In this document: positions 23,909 to 34,339 of the stretch, piece after piece
Layout of the letters: the number at the start of each line of letters is the position of its first letter
Numbering within the stretch: position 1 is the first letter of the stretch
Program-made: the position numbers and the translations under genes
NCBI GenBank assembly: GCA_024500155.1
Contig: CM044874.1
Coordinates: 83,578,295 to 83,642,294, forward strand
Source of the DNA: Chenopodium formosanum
Lineage: Eukaryota; Streptophyta; Magnoliopsida; Caryophyllales; Amaranthaceae
Length of the DNA stretch: 64,000 nucleotides
Direction of reading: 5' to 3'
The notes under the pieces: generated by a model
The model's database searches: none
Told to the model about the DNA's origin: nothing
The model's input: the letters and a program-made list of their open reading frames with translations, nothing else

Positions 23909-25221
23909 CAGTACTATGTTATTTTGACAAACCTCCAAATGCCTCTTTCGCTTGTGGATGCTTGCATTTGTCAGGGTGAACCATCAATGATAACTGCACA
24001 TGCATGTCACACAATGAATGAGCATCTAATTATGGAAAATACAAGATTAACTAATCACTGTATAAAATAGATATTCCTAGTCTGTATTCTAAGCAAACCT
24101 TTCTATATTGCCTTTTCACATCTTCTACTGATGAATCAAACGGTAGGTTTAGATGCTCAAATGGATTCAACTTGAAGCACGAGAGTATCCTGTAGCCTTA
24201 ACAGTGTAAGTCATTAGAGAAAAAAGAAACTGCTAAACACTATTTTATAATTCTTCCTGCAAAAGAGTATAAATTTGCAACAAGATCGAACACCAAAATC
24301 ACCCCAGGCCAGCCAACACACACTCTACAATTTACAGTATCTTTCCAGTAAAAAACTTAGTCAAAGAACTACAAGCTGTAAATAAAATTCCAATTGTCCA
24401 TGAATTGATATCATATCCTTCAGACTTTCACTACAATTCTCTCAATGTCTACGGAAATGACAATATGACAAACATTTAAAGGTAAAGAGCTCAATTCAAA
24501 CATGTCACACAGTGTTTAACCGCACCTTTTTCAATCAACTAAAATTACTCATTGCATAAAACTAATATCAATAATTTCACGAAACGAAACAAATTAAATA
24601 AAAATCCAGCAATCCCCAGTTTCGGACTAATCTGGGATCCCTCCCAAATGAACAACTCTACATCACCGCAATAAAGATTGCATCAAAAATAAGGAAACAA
24701 TCTGTACCTTCCAATTAGACAAGCCATTCACCTGTTTTCATAAGCAATCACATGTATGATAACATCTAACTCCTTAATTCATCATAACAACCTATCACAA
24801 TACAAATTATCATCCTCGAAACTTCAAAAAATCATAGATTTCTTCAATTTAATTCCCATTTGCACACACAAGAGGCATAAAGGGGTTAAACCCTAATCAA
24901 TTTAATTTTTGAGCACCCAAATTGACCAAATTTAACTACTTTCATTCGTTTTTCATTGTAAAGAACTGAATTTTCTTCATTTTAAAATTGAACATAAACA
25001 AACATCAAATCAATCACAAATAAACAACCTAATACTATTATAATCAACTAAATTTAAGTAATTAAATGAAAATTAAAAACTTCAATAGCGCAAAAAATAT
25101 ATAAATTAAAAAGTAAAGAAAAAAAAAAGAACCTGACAACTTCGTTATCTCTTTCAACTTCACCAACTTCGGCGAAGAATTCTTTGAGAAGAGCATCTTC
25201 ATCTAAAACAGTTTCTCCCAT
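19703..25221 (-). CDS. DNAJC8: J-domain protein similar to DNAJC8/SPF31
   Basis: Nine exons read on the minus strand: 25133-25221, 24099-24189, 23933-23993, 23479-23556, 23141-23214, 20492-20602, 20280-20387, 19908-19946, 19703-19789. All have GT-AG borders and join to 245 aa starting MGETVLDEDALLKEFF. A J domain spans about residues 36-100 and keeps the HPD signature (66-68). A Lys/Glu-rich, probably helical region follows (105-205), with the motif VSSWRDFMKSGKK (205-217) and a basic tail. Length and architecture match metazoan DNAJC8 (about 250 aa), a spliceosome-associated J protein. A nuclear pre-mRNA-processing co-chaperone role is inferred from the family. There is no signal peptide or membrane segment. 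Every exon is too short or too split to appear as a long ORF. Confidence 0.93.
21050..21830 (+). repeat. Diverged ~325-bp family copies inside the DNAJC8-like gene
   Basis: The run of landmarks follows the repeat downstream of the 25S pseudogenes: ATGGTTC, CAAGG..TTTTGGAAACC, a segment like AAATTTGAAGACTACAATAC, GGTGTCGAAAATTC, GGGTCATA, AACCATATACGG and AGTCACATAAAGACCC. A second unit follows from about 21375. The order and spacing are the same, but the sequence is more decayed than in the two large arrays. Confidence 0.65.
21994..22052 (+). repeat. Poly-C/poly-A homopolymer tract
   Basis: A run of about 26 C followed by about 31 A, in intron 5 of the DNAJC8-like gene. Its exact length is likely unreliable in any assembly. 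Confidence 0.9.
23838..23907. repeat. (AT)n microsatellite
   Basis: About 70 bp of AT dinucleotide in intron 3 of the DNAJC8-like gene, ending about 25 bp from the exon 3 donor. A nearby C run lies at 23706-23728 in intron 4. Confidence 0.9.
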
Positions 25222-25328
25222 ATTCACTTTCTCTCTCTAAACTTTGGTTGATCGATACAACGAACAACAAACAAACATTCCGATTATGGGTTAGAGAGGA
25301 TCCGACTTGAATAATTACTAACCTGTTA

Positions 25329-25381
25329 GGCCCAATCTATGTTTCTAACCTGTTAAGCCGTGACCTTTTTTATAAAGCCCA
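25329..25381 (-). promoter_or_regulatory. Site II-like (TGGGCY) elements upstream of the DNAJC8-like gene
   Basis: On the minus strand, TGGGCC (25329-25334) and TGGGCT (25376-25381) lie about 110 and 160 bp upstream of the start codon. Site II TGGGCY motifs are bound by TCP factors and are typical of housekeeping plant promoters. Position and pairing fit. No TATA box is seen. Confidence 0.45.
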
Positions 25382-25532
25382 TTCAAATTAAATTTGATTT
25401 AACTCTTATACAACTTTATCTTATTGAAAAAAATAAATTATTTGAACTTTTTTTTCGAGGAATTATTTGAGAACTTGTTGATCATATGCTAAACTTATTT
25501 TTCCTAACATAGGTGGAGAAAAGGTGTAAAAA

Positions 25533-26704
25533 GTAGAGTTGTCAATTCGGGTAAACAGGTCGGGTTTGGGTCAGGTAAGAGTGAGTCGGGTCGGGTCGGG
25601 TCAATTTAGATTAATTCCATAACCTATGCGGGTCGGGTTTGGGTTGGGTCATGCTTGAGTCGGGTCACGTCGGGCCATACTTCTTATCGGGTTTAGGTCG
25701 GGTTAATAACAGCTTGGATTACATTCAAGTCGGGTGAACAATAGATCGGGTTCAATTTGTGTTAGGGTAATTATCGGGTCAGGTCGGGTTCGGTTCAAGA
25801 CAATAATTTGCGGGTTAGAATCAGGTCGGGTCATTCTCGGGTTTGAGTCGGGTCCGCTTCAAGTTAATAATTTTGCGGATTATAATCAGGTCGGGTCAAT
25901 TTCAAGTCGGGTCATTCTCGAGATCTGTCGGGTTCGGTTCAAGTCAATAATTTGCGGGTTATAATCAGGTTGGGTTATTTCCAAGTCAAGTCATTCTCGG
26001 ATTCAAGTCGGGTTATGTTGAAGTCAATAATTTGTAGGTTACAATCAGGTCGGGTCATTTCCAAGTCAGGTCATATTCGGATTCAACTAACTATAAATGG
26101 ATAATTATCATTTTTATCAAGTTAATTATTTCCTTTGACTATAGTATATATGACAATATACTAGGTAACTATAGTCTATAATTTAGGAAGTAAATTAACT
26201 CCTTTGACCATACAACAAATATATACTATATTTAACTCTTAAATTTGAGTATGATGCTCCTTTCTTTTGCTGGCCTGGACCGACTTGGTCTTCCTAGACA
26301 AAATTCTTTGATCAACAATAATAAGGTAGTCTAAATTGCATATAATGTGATTTGAAATCGGGCCAGGAACAATTTGGGTTAAATTTAAGTCGGGTCAATA
26401 ACAAGTCGTGTTAATTTCGAGTCGGGTTAGTAACAAATCGGGTTGAATTTTTGGGTCGGGTAAATAATAGGTCAGGTAAAATTCGGGTCGAGTTAATAAC
26501 AAGTCGGGTTGAATTTAGGTCAGGTCAATAACAAGTCGGGTTGATTTCAGGTAGGGTCTATAACAAGTTGGGTTAAATTCGGGACGGGTTAGGAACGAGT
26601 CAGGTTGCATTCAGGTCAGGTTAGTAACAGGTCGGATTAAATTCTGGTTTTTGATGGGTTAAAACGGGTTTGAGTCAATTTCGGTTCAAGTCGGGTTCGG
26701 TGCA
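25533..26704 (+). repeat. TCGGGT-rich low-complexity tract
   Basis: Dozens of imperfect GTCGGGT/GGTCAGGT motifs are spaced by short AT-rich phrases such as CAAGTCAATAATTTGCGGGT and TAACAAGTCGGGTT. An AT-rich break interrupts it at about 26085-26340. It begins GTTGTCAATTCGGGT and runs directly into the ~325-bp array. It is not telomeric TTTAGGG. Such tracts occur as subterminal repeats of plant DNA transposons, but no termini were found. Confidence 0.75.
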
Positions 26705-29700
26705 AGTTAATTTAATTGGCCGTTGTAAACCGGTAAATCGGTGCAAGTTATAAACCGGTAAATTGGCCGTTTAAAAGCAAATTGGATGGTTCCATACACC
26801 TAATAGAACTTCCGGAGGGTATTAGGGGCCATGGTAAACATTTCGGAAATTTTTATTTTCGGGCGAAAAAAAGTCAAAAAATTCCAAAATTGAAGGCTAA
26901 TATCCACACTTTTTGAGAAATTTTGGAGGTTACGGGGCCCGATGTCGAAAAGTCTTGAAATTGTATGAGATACATCTCAGGGTCATATAATGTCGTTTGG
27001 AACCATATATGATCATTATTTGTTGTCATAAATGTTTGTGGTAGGCTTGAATTAAAGAAGTCGGGTCGGTGCAAGTTGTAAACCGGTAAATTGGTCGTTT
27101 AAAGACAAATTGGATGATTCCACCCATCCAATTGGACCTCCGGAGGTATTAGGGACCATGGTAAACATTTGGAAACTTTTATTTACAGGCGAAAAAAAAA
27201 GTCAAAAAAATCTTAAATTGAAGGCCTAGTTAGAAAAGTCTTGATATGGTAAACATTTGGCAACTTTTATCCACGTTTTTTGAAAAATTTTAGAGGTTTC
27301 GGGGCCTAGTGTAGAAAAGTCTTGATATGTTAAGGGAAACATCTCATAGTCATATAATGCTGTTTGGAACCATATATGATCATTATATGGTTTCATATAT
27401 GTTCAAAGTATGCTTAAGTTAATGAAATCCGTGCAAGTTGTAAACTGGTAAATTGGACGTTTAAAGGCAAATTGGATGGTTCCACCAACCTAATTGGACT
27501 TCTGGAGGATATAAGGGACCATAGTAAACATTTCGGCTACTTTTATTTTAGGCGAAAAAAGTCAAAAAATTCCAAAATTGAAGACTAATATCCACGCTTT
27601 TTTAGAAAATTTAGAGGTTTCGGTGCCCGGTGTCGAAAAGTCTTGAAATTCTAAGGGATACATCTTGGGGTCATATAATGCCGTTTGGAACCATATATGA
27701 TCATTATTTGTTGTCATAAATGTTCATGGTAGGCTTGATTTGATGATATTGGTGCAAGTTATATACTGGCAAATAGGCCGTTTAAAGGAAAATTGGATGG
27801 TTCCACCCACCCAATTGGACTCTCGGAGGATATTAGGGACCATGGTAAATATTTTGGAAATTTTTATTTCTGGGCGAAAAAAAAATCATTATTTGTTGTC
27901 ATAAATGTTCATGGTAGGCTTGAATTAAAGAAGTCGGTGCAAGTTGTAAACCGGTAAATTGGTCGTTTAAAGGCAAATTTGGTGATTCCCCCCACCCAAT
28001 TGGACCCCCGGAGGTTATTAGGGACCATGGGAAACATTTTGGCAACGTTTATTTCCAGACGAAAAGAAGTCAAAAAATTCATAAATTGAAAGCTAACATC
28101 CACATTTTTTGAAAATTTTTGGAGGTTTCAAGGCCTAGTGTAGAAAAGTCTTGATATATTAAGGGAAACATCTCATGGTCATATAATGTCATTTGGAACC
28201 ATATATGATCATTATATGGTTTCATATATGTTCAAAGTCTGCTTAAGTTAATGAATTTTGTGCAAGTTGTAAACCGGTAAATTGGCCGTTTAAAGGCAAA
28301 TTGGATGGTTCCACCAACCCAATTGGTCTTTCGGAGGATATAAGGGACCATAGTAAACATTTTGGTAACTTTTATTTCCGGGCGAAAAAAAGACAAAAAA
28401 TTCCAAAATTAAAGACTAATATTCACGTTTTTTTAGAAATTTAGGAGGTTTCGGGGCCCGGTGTCGAAAAGTCTTGAAATTCAAGAAGATAGATATCGGG
28501 GTCATATAATGCCGTTTGGAACCATATATGATAATTATTTGTTGTCATAAATGTTCGTGGTAGGCTTGAATTAAGGAATCGGTGCAAGTTGTAAATAGGT
28601 CGTTAAAAGGCAAATTGGATGGTTCCACCCACCCAATTGGACTCCCAAAGGATATTAGGTACCATGGTAAACATTTCGTCAATTATTATTTATGGGCAAA
28701 AAAAGTCTAAAAATTCCAAAAATAAAGGCTAATACAAGTACAAGCTTTTTGAGAAATTTTGGCAGTTTTTGGGTCCGTTATCGAAAAGCCTTGAGATTCT
28801 AGGGAATACATCTCGGGGTCATATAATGTCGTTTGGAACCATATATGATCATTATTTGTTGTCATAAATGTTCGTGGTAGACTTGAATTAATGAAATCGC
28901 TGCAAGTAGTAAACTGGTAAACTGGTCGTTTAAAGGTAAATCAGATGGTTCCACCCACCCAATTGGACTACCGGTGGGTATTAGGGACCATGGTAAACAT
29001 TTCAACAATTTTTATTTTGGAGCCGAAAAAAAGTCAAAATTTTCCAAAATTAAAGGCTAATGTCCACGTTTTTTGAGAAATTTTGGAGATTTCGAGGCCT
29101 GGTGTCGCAAAGTCTTGAGAATTTAAGGAATACATATGGGGGGTCATATAATGCCATTTGGAACCATATGTGATCATTATATATTGTCAAATATGTTCGT
29201 GGTAAGCTTGAGTTAATGAAATCGGTGCAAGTGTTAAACCGGTAAATTTGCCATTCAAAGGCAAATTGAGCTGTTCACCACTTCACCCCACCCAATTGGA
29301 CTCTCGGAGGGTATTAGGGACCATGGTAATTATTTCGTCAATTCTTCTTTTCAGGTGAAAAAGTCAAAAATTTCCAAAATTGAAGGCTAAAATCACGATT
29401 TTTGAGAAATTTTGGAGGTTTTGGGGCCCGGTGTCAAAAAGCTTTAAAATTTCAGGGAATATATCTCGGGGTCATATAATGTCCTTTGGAACCATTTATG
29501 ATTATTATATTTGTCATAAATGTTCATGGTAGACTTTTTTTTAATTAAATTAGTGCAAGTTGTAAACCGGTAAATTAGCCTTTTAAAAGCAATTTGGATG
29601 GATACTCCCACCCAATTGGACTCCCGGAAGGTTTAGGGACCATGGTAAAAATTTTGGTAATTTTTATTTCCTGGTGAAAAAAAGGTCAAAAATTCCAAAA

Positions 29701-30480
29701 TTGAAGCCTAATATCTACCTTTTTGAGAAACTTTGGAGTCTTCGGAGCCCAGTAATTAAAATTCTTGAAATTCTAGGTAATACATCCTGGGGTAATATAA
29801 TGTCGTTAGGAACCATACGTAATCATTATTTGTTGTTATAAATGTTCGTGGTAGACTTTTGTTAATGAAATCGGTGCAAATTGTAAATCGGTAAATTGGC
29901 CGTTTAAAGGAAAATTGGGTGCATCCACCCAATTGGGGTCATATAATTCCGTTTGAAACCATAAATGACCATTATATGTTGTCATAAATGTTCGTGGTAG
30001 GCTTGAGTTAATGAAATCAGTGCAAGTTGTAAACCGGAAAAATTGGTCATTTAAAGATAAATTGGATGGTTCCACCCAACCAATTGGACTCCCGGAGGGT
30101 ATTAAGGACCATGGTAAACATTTCGTCAATTTTTATTTCCGTGCGAAAAAAGTCAAAAAATTCCAAAATTTAAGGCTAATATCCACGCTTGAGAAATTTT
30201 GGAGGATTCGCGGTCCGGTGTCGAAAAGTCTTGCTATTCTATGGAATACATCTCGGGGTCATATAATGACGTTTGGAACCATATATATATGCTTATTATT
30301 TGTTGTCATAAATGTTCGAGGTAGGCTTGAATGAATGAAATCGGTGCAAGTTGTAAACCGATAAATTGGTCGTTTAAAGGAAAATTGGATGATTCCACCC
30401 AGCCAATTGGACTCCCGGAGTGTATTAAGGATCATGGTAAACATTTCGGCAATTTTTATTTCCGGGCGAAAAAAAGTCAA
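26705..30480 (+). repeat. Tandem array 1 of a ~325-bp repeat (about 12 units)
   Basis: Successive AAATTGGATGGTTCCACCC anchors lie near 26781, 27110, 27469, 27792, 27975, 28300, 28613, 28938, 29266, 29592, 29918, 30060 and 30387. Most spacings are 313-329 bp. Two short spacings (about 183 and 142 bp) reflect internal deletions, for example at 27877. One long spacing (about 359 bp) contains a partial duplication. Each unit carries the phrases GGACCATGGTAAACATTTCG, GGGCGAAAAAAAGTC, GGTGTCGAAAAGTCTTGA, GGTCATATAATG, GTCATAAATGTTCGTGGTAG and GTGCAAGTTGTAAACCGGTA. Units differ by many point changes. ORFs of 60-110 codons recur on the minus strand with a shared peptide (see findings). Confidence 0.92.
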
Positions 30481-30513
30481 TTTTTTTTTATAAAAGTATG
30501 CCTAGTGCCTTTC

Positions 30514-31056
30514 TAGGGGTGTGCATAAATGGACCTGGACCGGAAAACCGACCGGGACCGGACCGGAATTGGACCGGAATGGCCAGGACCGGTTGATTCC
30601 GGTCCGGTCTTCGGTCCTCACAAATTGGGGATTCCGGGTTTCCGGTCCGATTCGGGAAAAACCGGAATATTCCGGTCCGAACCAGAATGGACCGGAATGT
30701 GTGTTTTTGTAATTTGTTGGGTGAAAATTTTAAATTTTATTTTTAAATTTCTAAAAAATTTAGGTACAAAACTTATAATTTATAAATTCTAGTTGTAAAA
30801 TAGGAAAACACGCAAACAAAAACAAGACGTTAAAAATGTATGTATATATTAAGATACTAAAATGAAAAAGAAAATTTTTAAAAAAATGTAACCGGTCTAT
30901 TCCGGTCCAAAACCGGACCGGACCGGAATAATCAGGTCTAGGCCGAAACCGGACCGGTTGATTACAGTCCGGTCCCGGTCCCCAAAAAACTTCGATTCCG
31001 GGTTCCGGTCCATTCCGGTCCGGTTCGGTCCGGTTTTGGACCGGTGTACAGCCCTA
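30514..31056. mobile_element. hAT-like non-autonomous element rich in CCGGTCC motifs
   Basis: It starts TAGGGGTGTGCA and ends TGTACAGCCCTA. It is flanked by GTGCCTTTC (30505-30513) and GTGCCTTCC (31057-31065), an 8-9 bp target duplication with one mismatch. GGACCGG/CCGGTCC motifs are dense in about 190 bp at each end and inverted relative to each other, around an AT-rich core. Size, termini and subterminal repeats fit a non-autonomous hAT element. No transposase is present. Confidence 0.65.
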
Positions 31057-31340
31057 GTGCCTTCCATTTGAAGCTCAAGAATGAAGATGTGCAAGTTCCA
31101 AGTTCCTAAAGGCGTGCTTTCAAGCCGCGGGGGCACCATTCTTGGTGTTGAACCCACCATGGCGGTCCCTTGGAATCTGCCTTACTCCGTGTTTATCAAG
31201 CACACTAAGTAGAGCGCACAAAGAGCATCATTATGAAGGGAAAGAGAGCAGCCTTGCTCGCGGGCGCGGCCGCGCAAGCTGGTGTCGCGGCCGCGCGGTA
31301 CTCTGGCGCGACCGCGCTTGTTGCTCCCCCTGTTCCGTAC
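31057..31340 (+). other. Unique-looking segment with triple GC-rich motif
   Basis: This short GC-richer stretch follows the hAT-like element. Between 31257 and 31318 it holds three copies of a GGCGCGGCCGCGC-like motif spaced by about 20 bp. I recognise no gene. An 87-codon ORF overlaps it without family resemblance. It may belong to a larger retroelement, but termini are not visible. Confidence 0.5.
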
Positions 31341-33250
31341 CCATTTCTCCTAGGGCGTGGGGTTTCATGATGAGCGTGAGATTCTTCCTTGGGCGTGGGG
31401 TTTGAGCTTTGGCGTAGGGCGTGGGGTTTTTTTCTAGGGTGTGGGGTTTTATCTTAGGTGTGGGGTTTCATCTTGGACGTGGGGTATCAGGATAGGCGTG
31501 GGGTTCCACTTTGGGCGTGGGGTTCTTCTTTGGGCGTAGAGTTTCTTCATAGGGCGTAGGGTTTAAGCTTAGGCGTGGGGTTTGCGTTCTAGGGTTTATA
31601 CATTAGGCATGGGGTTTCCCCTAGGGCGTGGGGTTTCCTCCTTGGGCGTGGGGTTTGAGCTTCCGCGTGGGGTTTGAGTTTTGGGCGTAGGGTTGATACA
31701 TTAGGCGTGGGGTTTCTCCTAGGGCATGGGGTTTCATGATGGACGTGGGGTTCTTCCTTGGGCGTGGGGTTTGAGCTTTGGCGTGGGGTTTCTTTTAGGG
31801 CGTGGGGTTTGATCTTAGGTGTGGGGTTTCATCTTGGGAGTGGGGCGTGGGGTTTCTTCATAGGGCGTGGGGTTTGATCTTAGGCGTGGGGTTTCATCTT
31901 GCCCACGCCCAAGGAAGAAACCCCACGCCGAAGCTCAAACCCCACGCCCAAGGAAGAAACCCACGCCCATCATGAAACCCCACGCCCTAGGAGAAACCCC
32001 ACGCCGAATCTCAAACCCCACGCCCATCATGAAACCCCACGCCCTAGGAGAAACCCCACGCCTACTATATCAACTATACGCCCAAAACTCAAACCCAACG
32101 CCTACTGTATCAACCCCACGCCCAATGAAGAACCCCACGCCCAATGAAGAAACTCCACACCCAAGGTCAAACCCCACGCCTAAGATGAAACCCCACGTCC
32201 TTGGAGAAACCCCACGCCGAAGATCAAACCCCACGCCCAAGGAAGAACCCCACTCCCATCATGAAACCCCACGCCCTAGGAGAAACCCCACGCCTAATGT
32301 ATCAACCCTACGCCCAAAACTCAAACCCCACGCCCTAGGAGAAACCCCACGCCTAATGTATCAACCCTACGCCCAAAACTCAAACCCCACGCCGAAGCTC
32401 ACCCCACGCCATAGGAAGAAACCCCATGCCGAAGCTCAAACCCCACGCCCAAGGAAGAACCCCACGCCTATCATGAAACCCCACGCCCTAGGAGAAACCC
32501 TACGCCTACTGTATCAACCCTACGCCCAAAACTCAAACCCCACGCCTACTGTATCAACCCCACGCCCAATGAAGAATCCCACGCCCTAGAAAGAAACCCC
32601 ACGCCCAATGAAGGAACTCCACGCCCAAGCTCAAACTCCACGCTCAAGCTCAAACCCCACGCCTAAGATGAAACCCCACGTCCAAGATGAAATCCCACGC
32701 CCAAACTCCAACCCCATGCCTAATATCATACCCTACGCCCTAGGAAGAAACCCCACATCGTTACTCAAACCCCAAGCCTAAAGAGAGGACCCCACGCCCA
32801 AGGAAGAACCCCACGCCTAAGAGGGACCCCACGCACAAGGAATAACCCCACGCCCATCCTGATACCCCACGCTTAATGTATCAACCCTACGCCCATCTTG
32901 AAACCCCAAACCTAAGCTCAAAACCCACGCTTAAATAGGGACCCCACGACCAAGGAAGAACCCCACTCCCAAGGAAGAAACCCCATGCCCATCTTGAAAC
33001 CTCACTCCCAAGGAAGAACCCCACGCCCAAGGAGAAACCCTAAACGAACAAACCCTATGCCCTAGGACCAACCCCACGCCAACAAACCAACCCCACGCCC
33101 AACTAATAAGCCCCATGCCTTAGGGAGGACCCCATGCCCGAGGGACACCACACTTATATAGGGGCGGGGCCAACGCTCAAGGAAACCCCACGCTTATAGA
33201 GGGACCCCACGCCAAAGGAAACCCCACGCTCATAGAGGGATCCTACGCAA
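31341..33250. repeat. ~20-bp minisatellite with an internal strand switch
   Basis: The array is built on the core GGGCGTGGGGTTT plus a variable 6-8 bp linker, in units of about 19-21 bp. From about 31341 to 31897 the core lies on the + strand. From about 31900 to 33250 it appears as its complement, AACCCCACGCCC. Linkers such as AAGGAAGA, CTAGGAGA, TAATGTATC, AAAACTC and ATCATGA occur on both sides of the switch. A higher-order unit of about 59 bp is repeated near 32271-32388. The proline-rich 240-codon ORF at 31867-32589 is a by-product of the repeat and is not called as a gene. Confidence 0.92.
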
Positions 33251-33261
33251 TACTTCTTTTG

Positions 33262-33660
33262 GGGTGCTCAAAGTTTCCGAGGATAGTAATCTTCATGCCC
33301 TAGATGAACTGAACAATATCTTTTGGTCATCAAATATATCTAATGATCAGGCAAATAATTCAGTAGCTCAACTTTTAGATATTCTGCTTTCAAATGCTAT
33401 TGGGGGAGACAATCTAGCAGAGTTTGGAACATCCTTCACACAACTTTTAGATATTCTGCTTTCAAATGCTATCGGGGACACAATCTAGCAGAGTTTTGAA
33501 CATCCTTCACACTCATTGTTGCCATCAATGCACGTTGATGTGCATAGTAGCTCAGCTTTTAGATATTGGAAATCTTATTCTTCTTTCAAATGCTACTGGG
33601 AAGACAATATGGCAGAGTTTGGAACTTCAGCTTAGGTACTTTTCCTCGAAACCTTCCTGA
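33262..33660 (+). pseudogene. Coding-like fragment with three 72-bp repeats
   Basis: An ORF from 33264 reads MLKVSEDSNLHALDELNNIF and then enters a 72-bp (24-codon) repeat, with copies starting near 33369, 33441 and 33554. The repeated peptide includes QLLDILLSNAIG. The first two copies stay in frame with each other, then a stop ends the frame in the second copy. The third copy is more diverged, with an insertion near its start. I do not recognise the family. It may be a fragment of a host or retroelement gene caught between the minisatellite and an LTR. Confidence 0.4.
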
Positions 33661-34339
33661 ATTTTTCACTTTAGATGGTGATCCCATCTATAAGATCAAA
33701 CTCAATTTTCCTCCAATGTGTCTGCAAATTCCTGACTGACTATAAAAGGTAATAACTCGGGTTATTACCTTGTCTCTAACAAGGTGATTCCTTACTGATG
33801 GGAAAATCCTAAGTGGAATAGCCAGTTGTGACCCTATTGATAATTTTTTTTCTTCCTCAACTCTTTAATATCTTCTATTGTGCGATGTGCGTCGGATGAC
33901 GAGGACGGACACAACTCGTGGTACGATGTTGCTTGTTGGGCCTCTTGGGGAGTGGGGAGGGGGGTTCGAGCGAGCCCGATGTCCCCATAAGGGCGTTTTA
34001 GGGATAACGTTGGACAACAGGACTTGCTAAACCCTTTAAGTAAGTCATTTTTGTCGATGAATCTTTTCGGGTGTGCAGGTACTCGTTGAATAAAGGAGAC
34101 TCGGATTAGGAAAATGTCGAGGATAGGTGCTCAAGGATCCCTTGTGATCAACTAGCCTCAGTCCCTCAGTCCCAAGAGGGTGTCTTACATGTCTAACCCT
34201 CTGTCCCTTGTCGTTGGCTTTGGCAGCCGTTCACGGAGTCCTGAACTTCTCGGTGCGGACCTCGCACTGTCGCTCGCCTGTCTGACACACTATAATATGA
34301 TTGTCGCCACCCGCTCGTCAAAGTCTTCAACCCCATTAT
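33661..34339. other. Unassigned segment before the LTR
   Basis: No gene is seen. It holds a 22-bp hairpin-forming palindrome (GGTAATAACTCGGGTTATTACC, near 33749-33770) and a moderately GC-rich stretch from about 33880 to 34330. It may be retroelement-derived, but I find no protein motif. Confidence 0.4.

Noticed and set aside
25533..26704. Telomeric or interstitial telomere repeat
   Set aside because: The motif is GTCGGGT-like and irregular, not TTTAGGG.
31867..32589. 240-codon proline/histidine-rich ORF
   Set aside because: It is the translation of the AACCCCACGCCC minisatellite. Another frame of the same tract is also open and there is no non-repeat portion.
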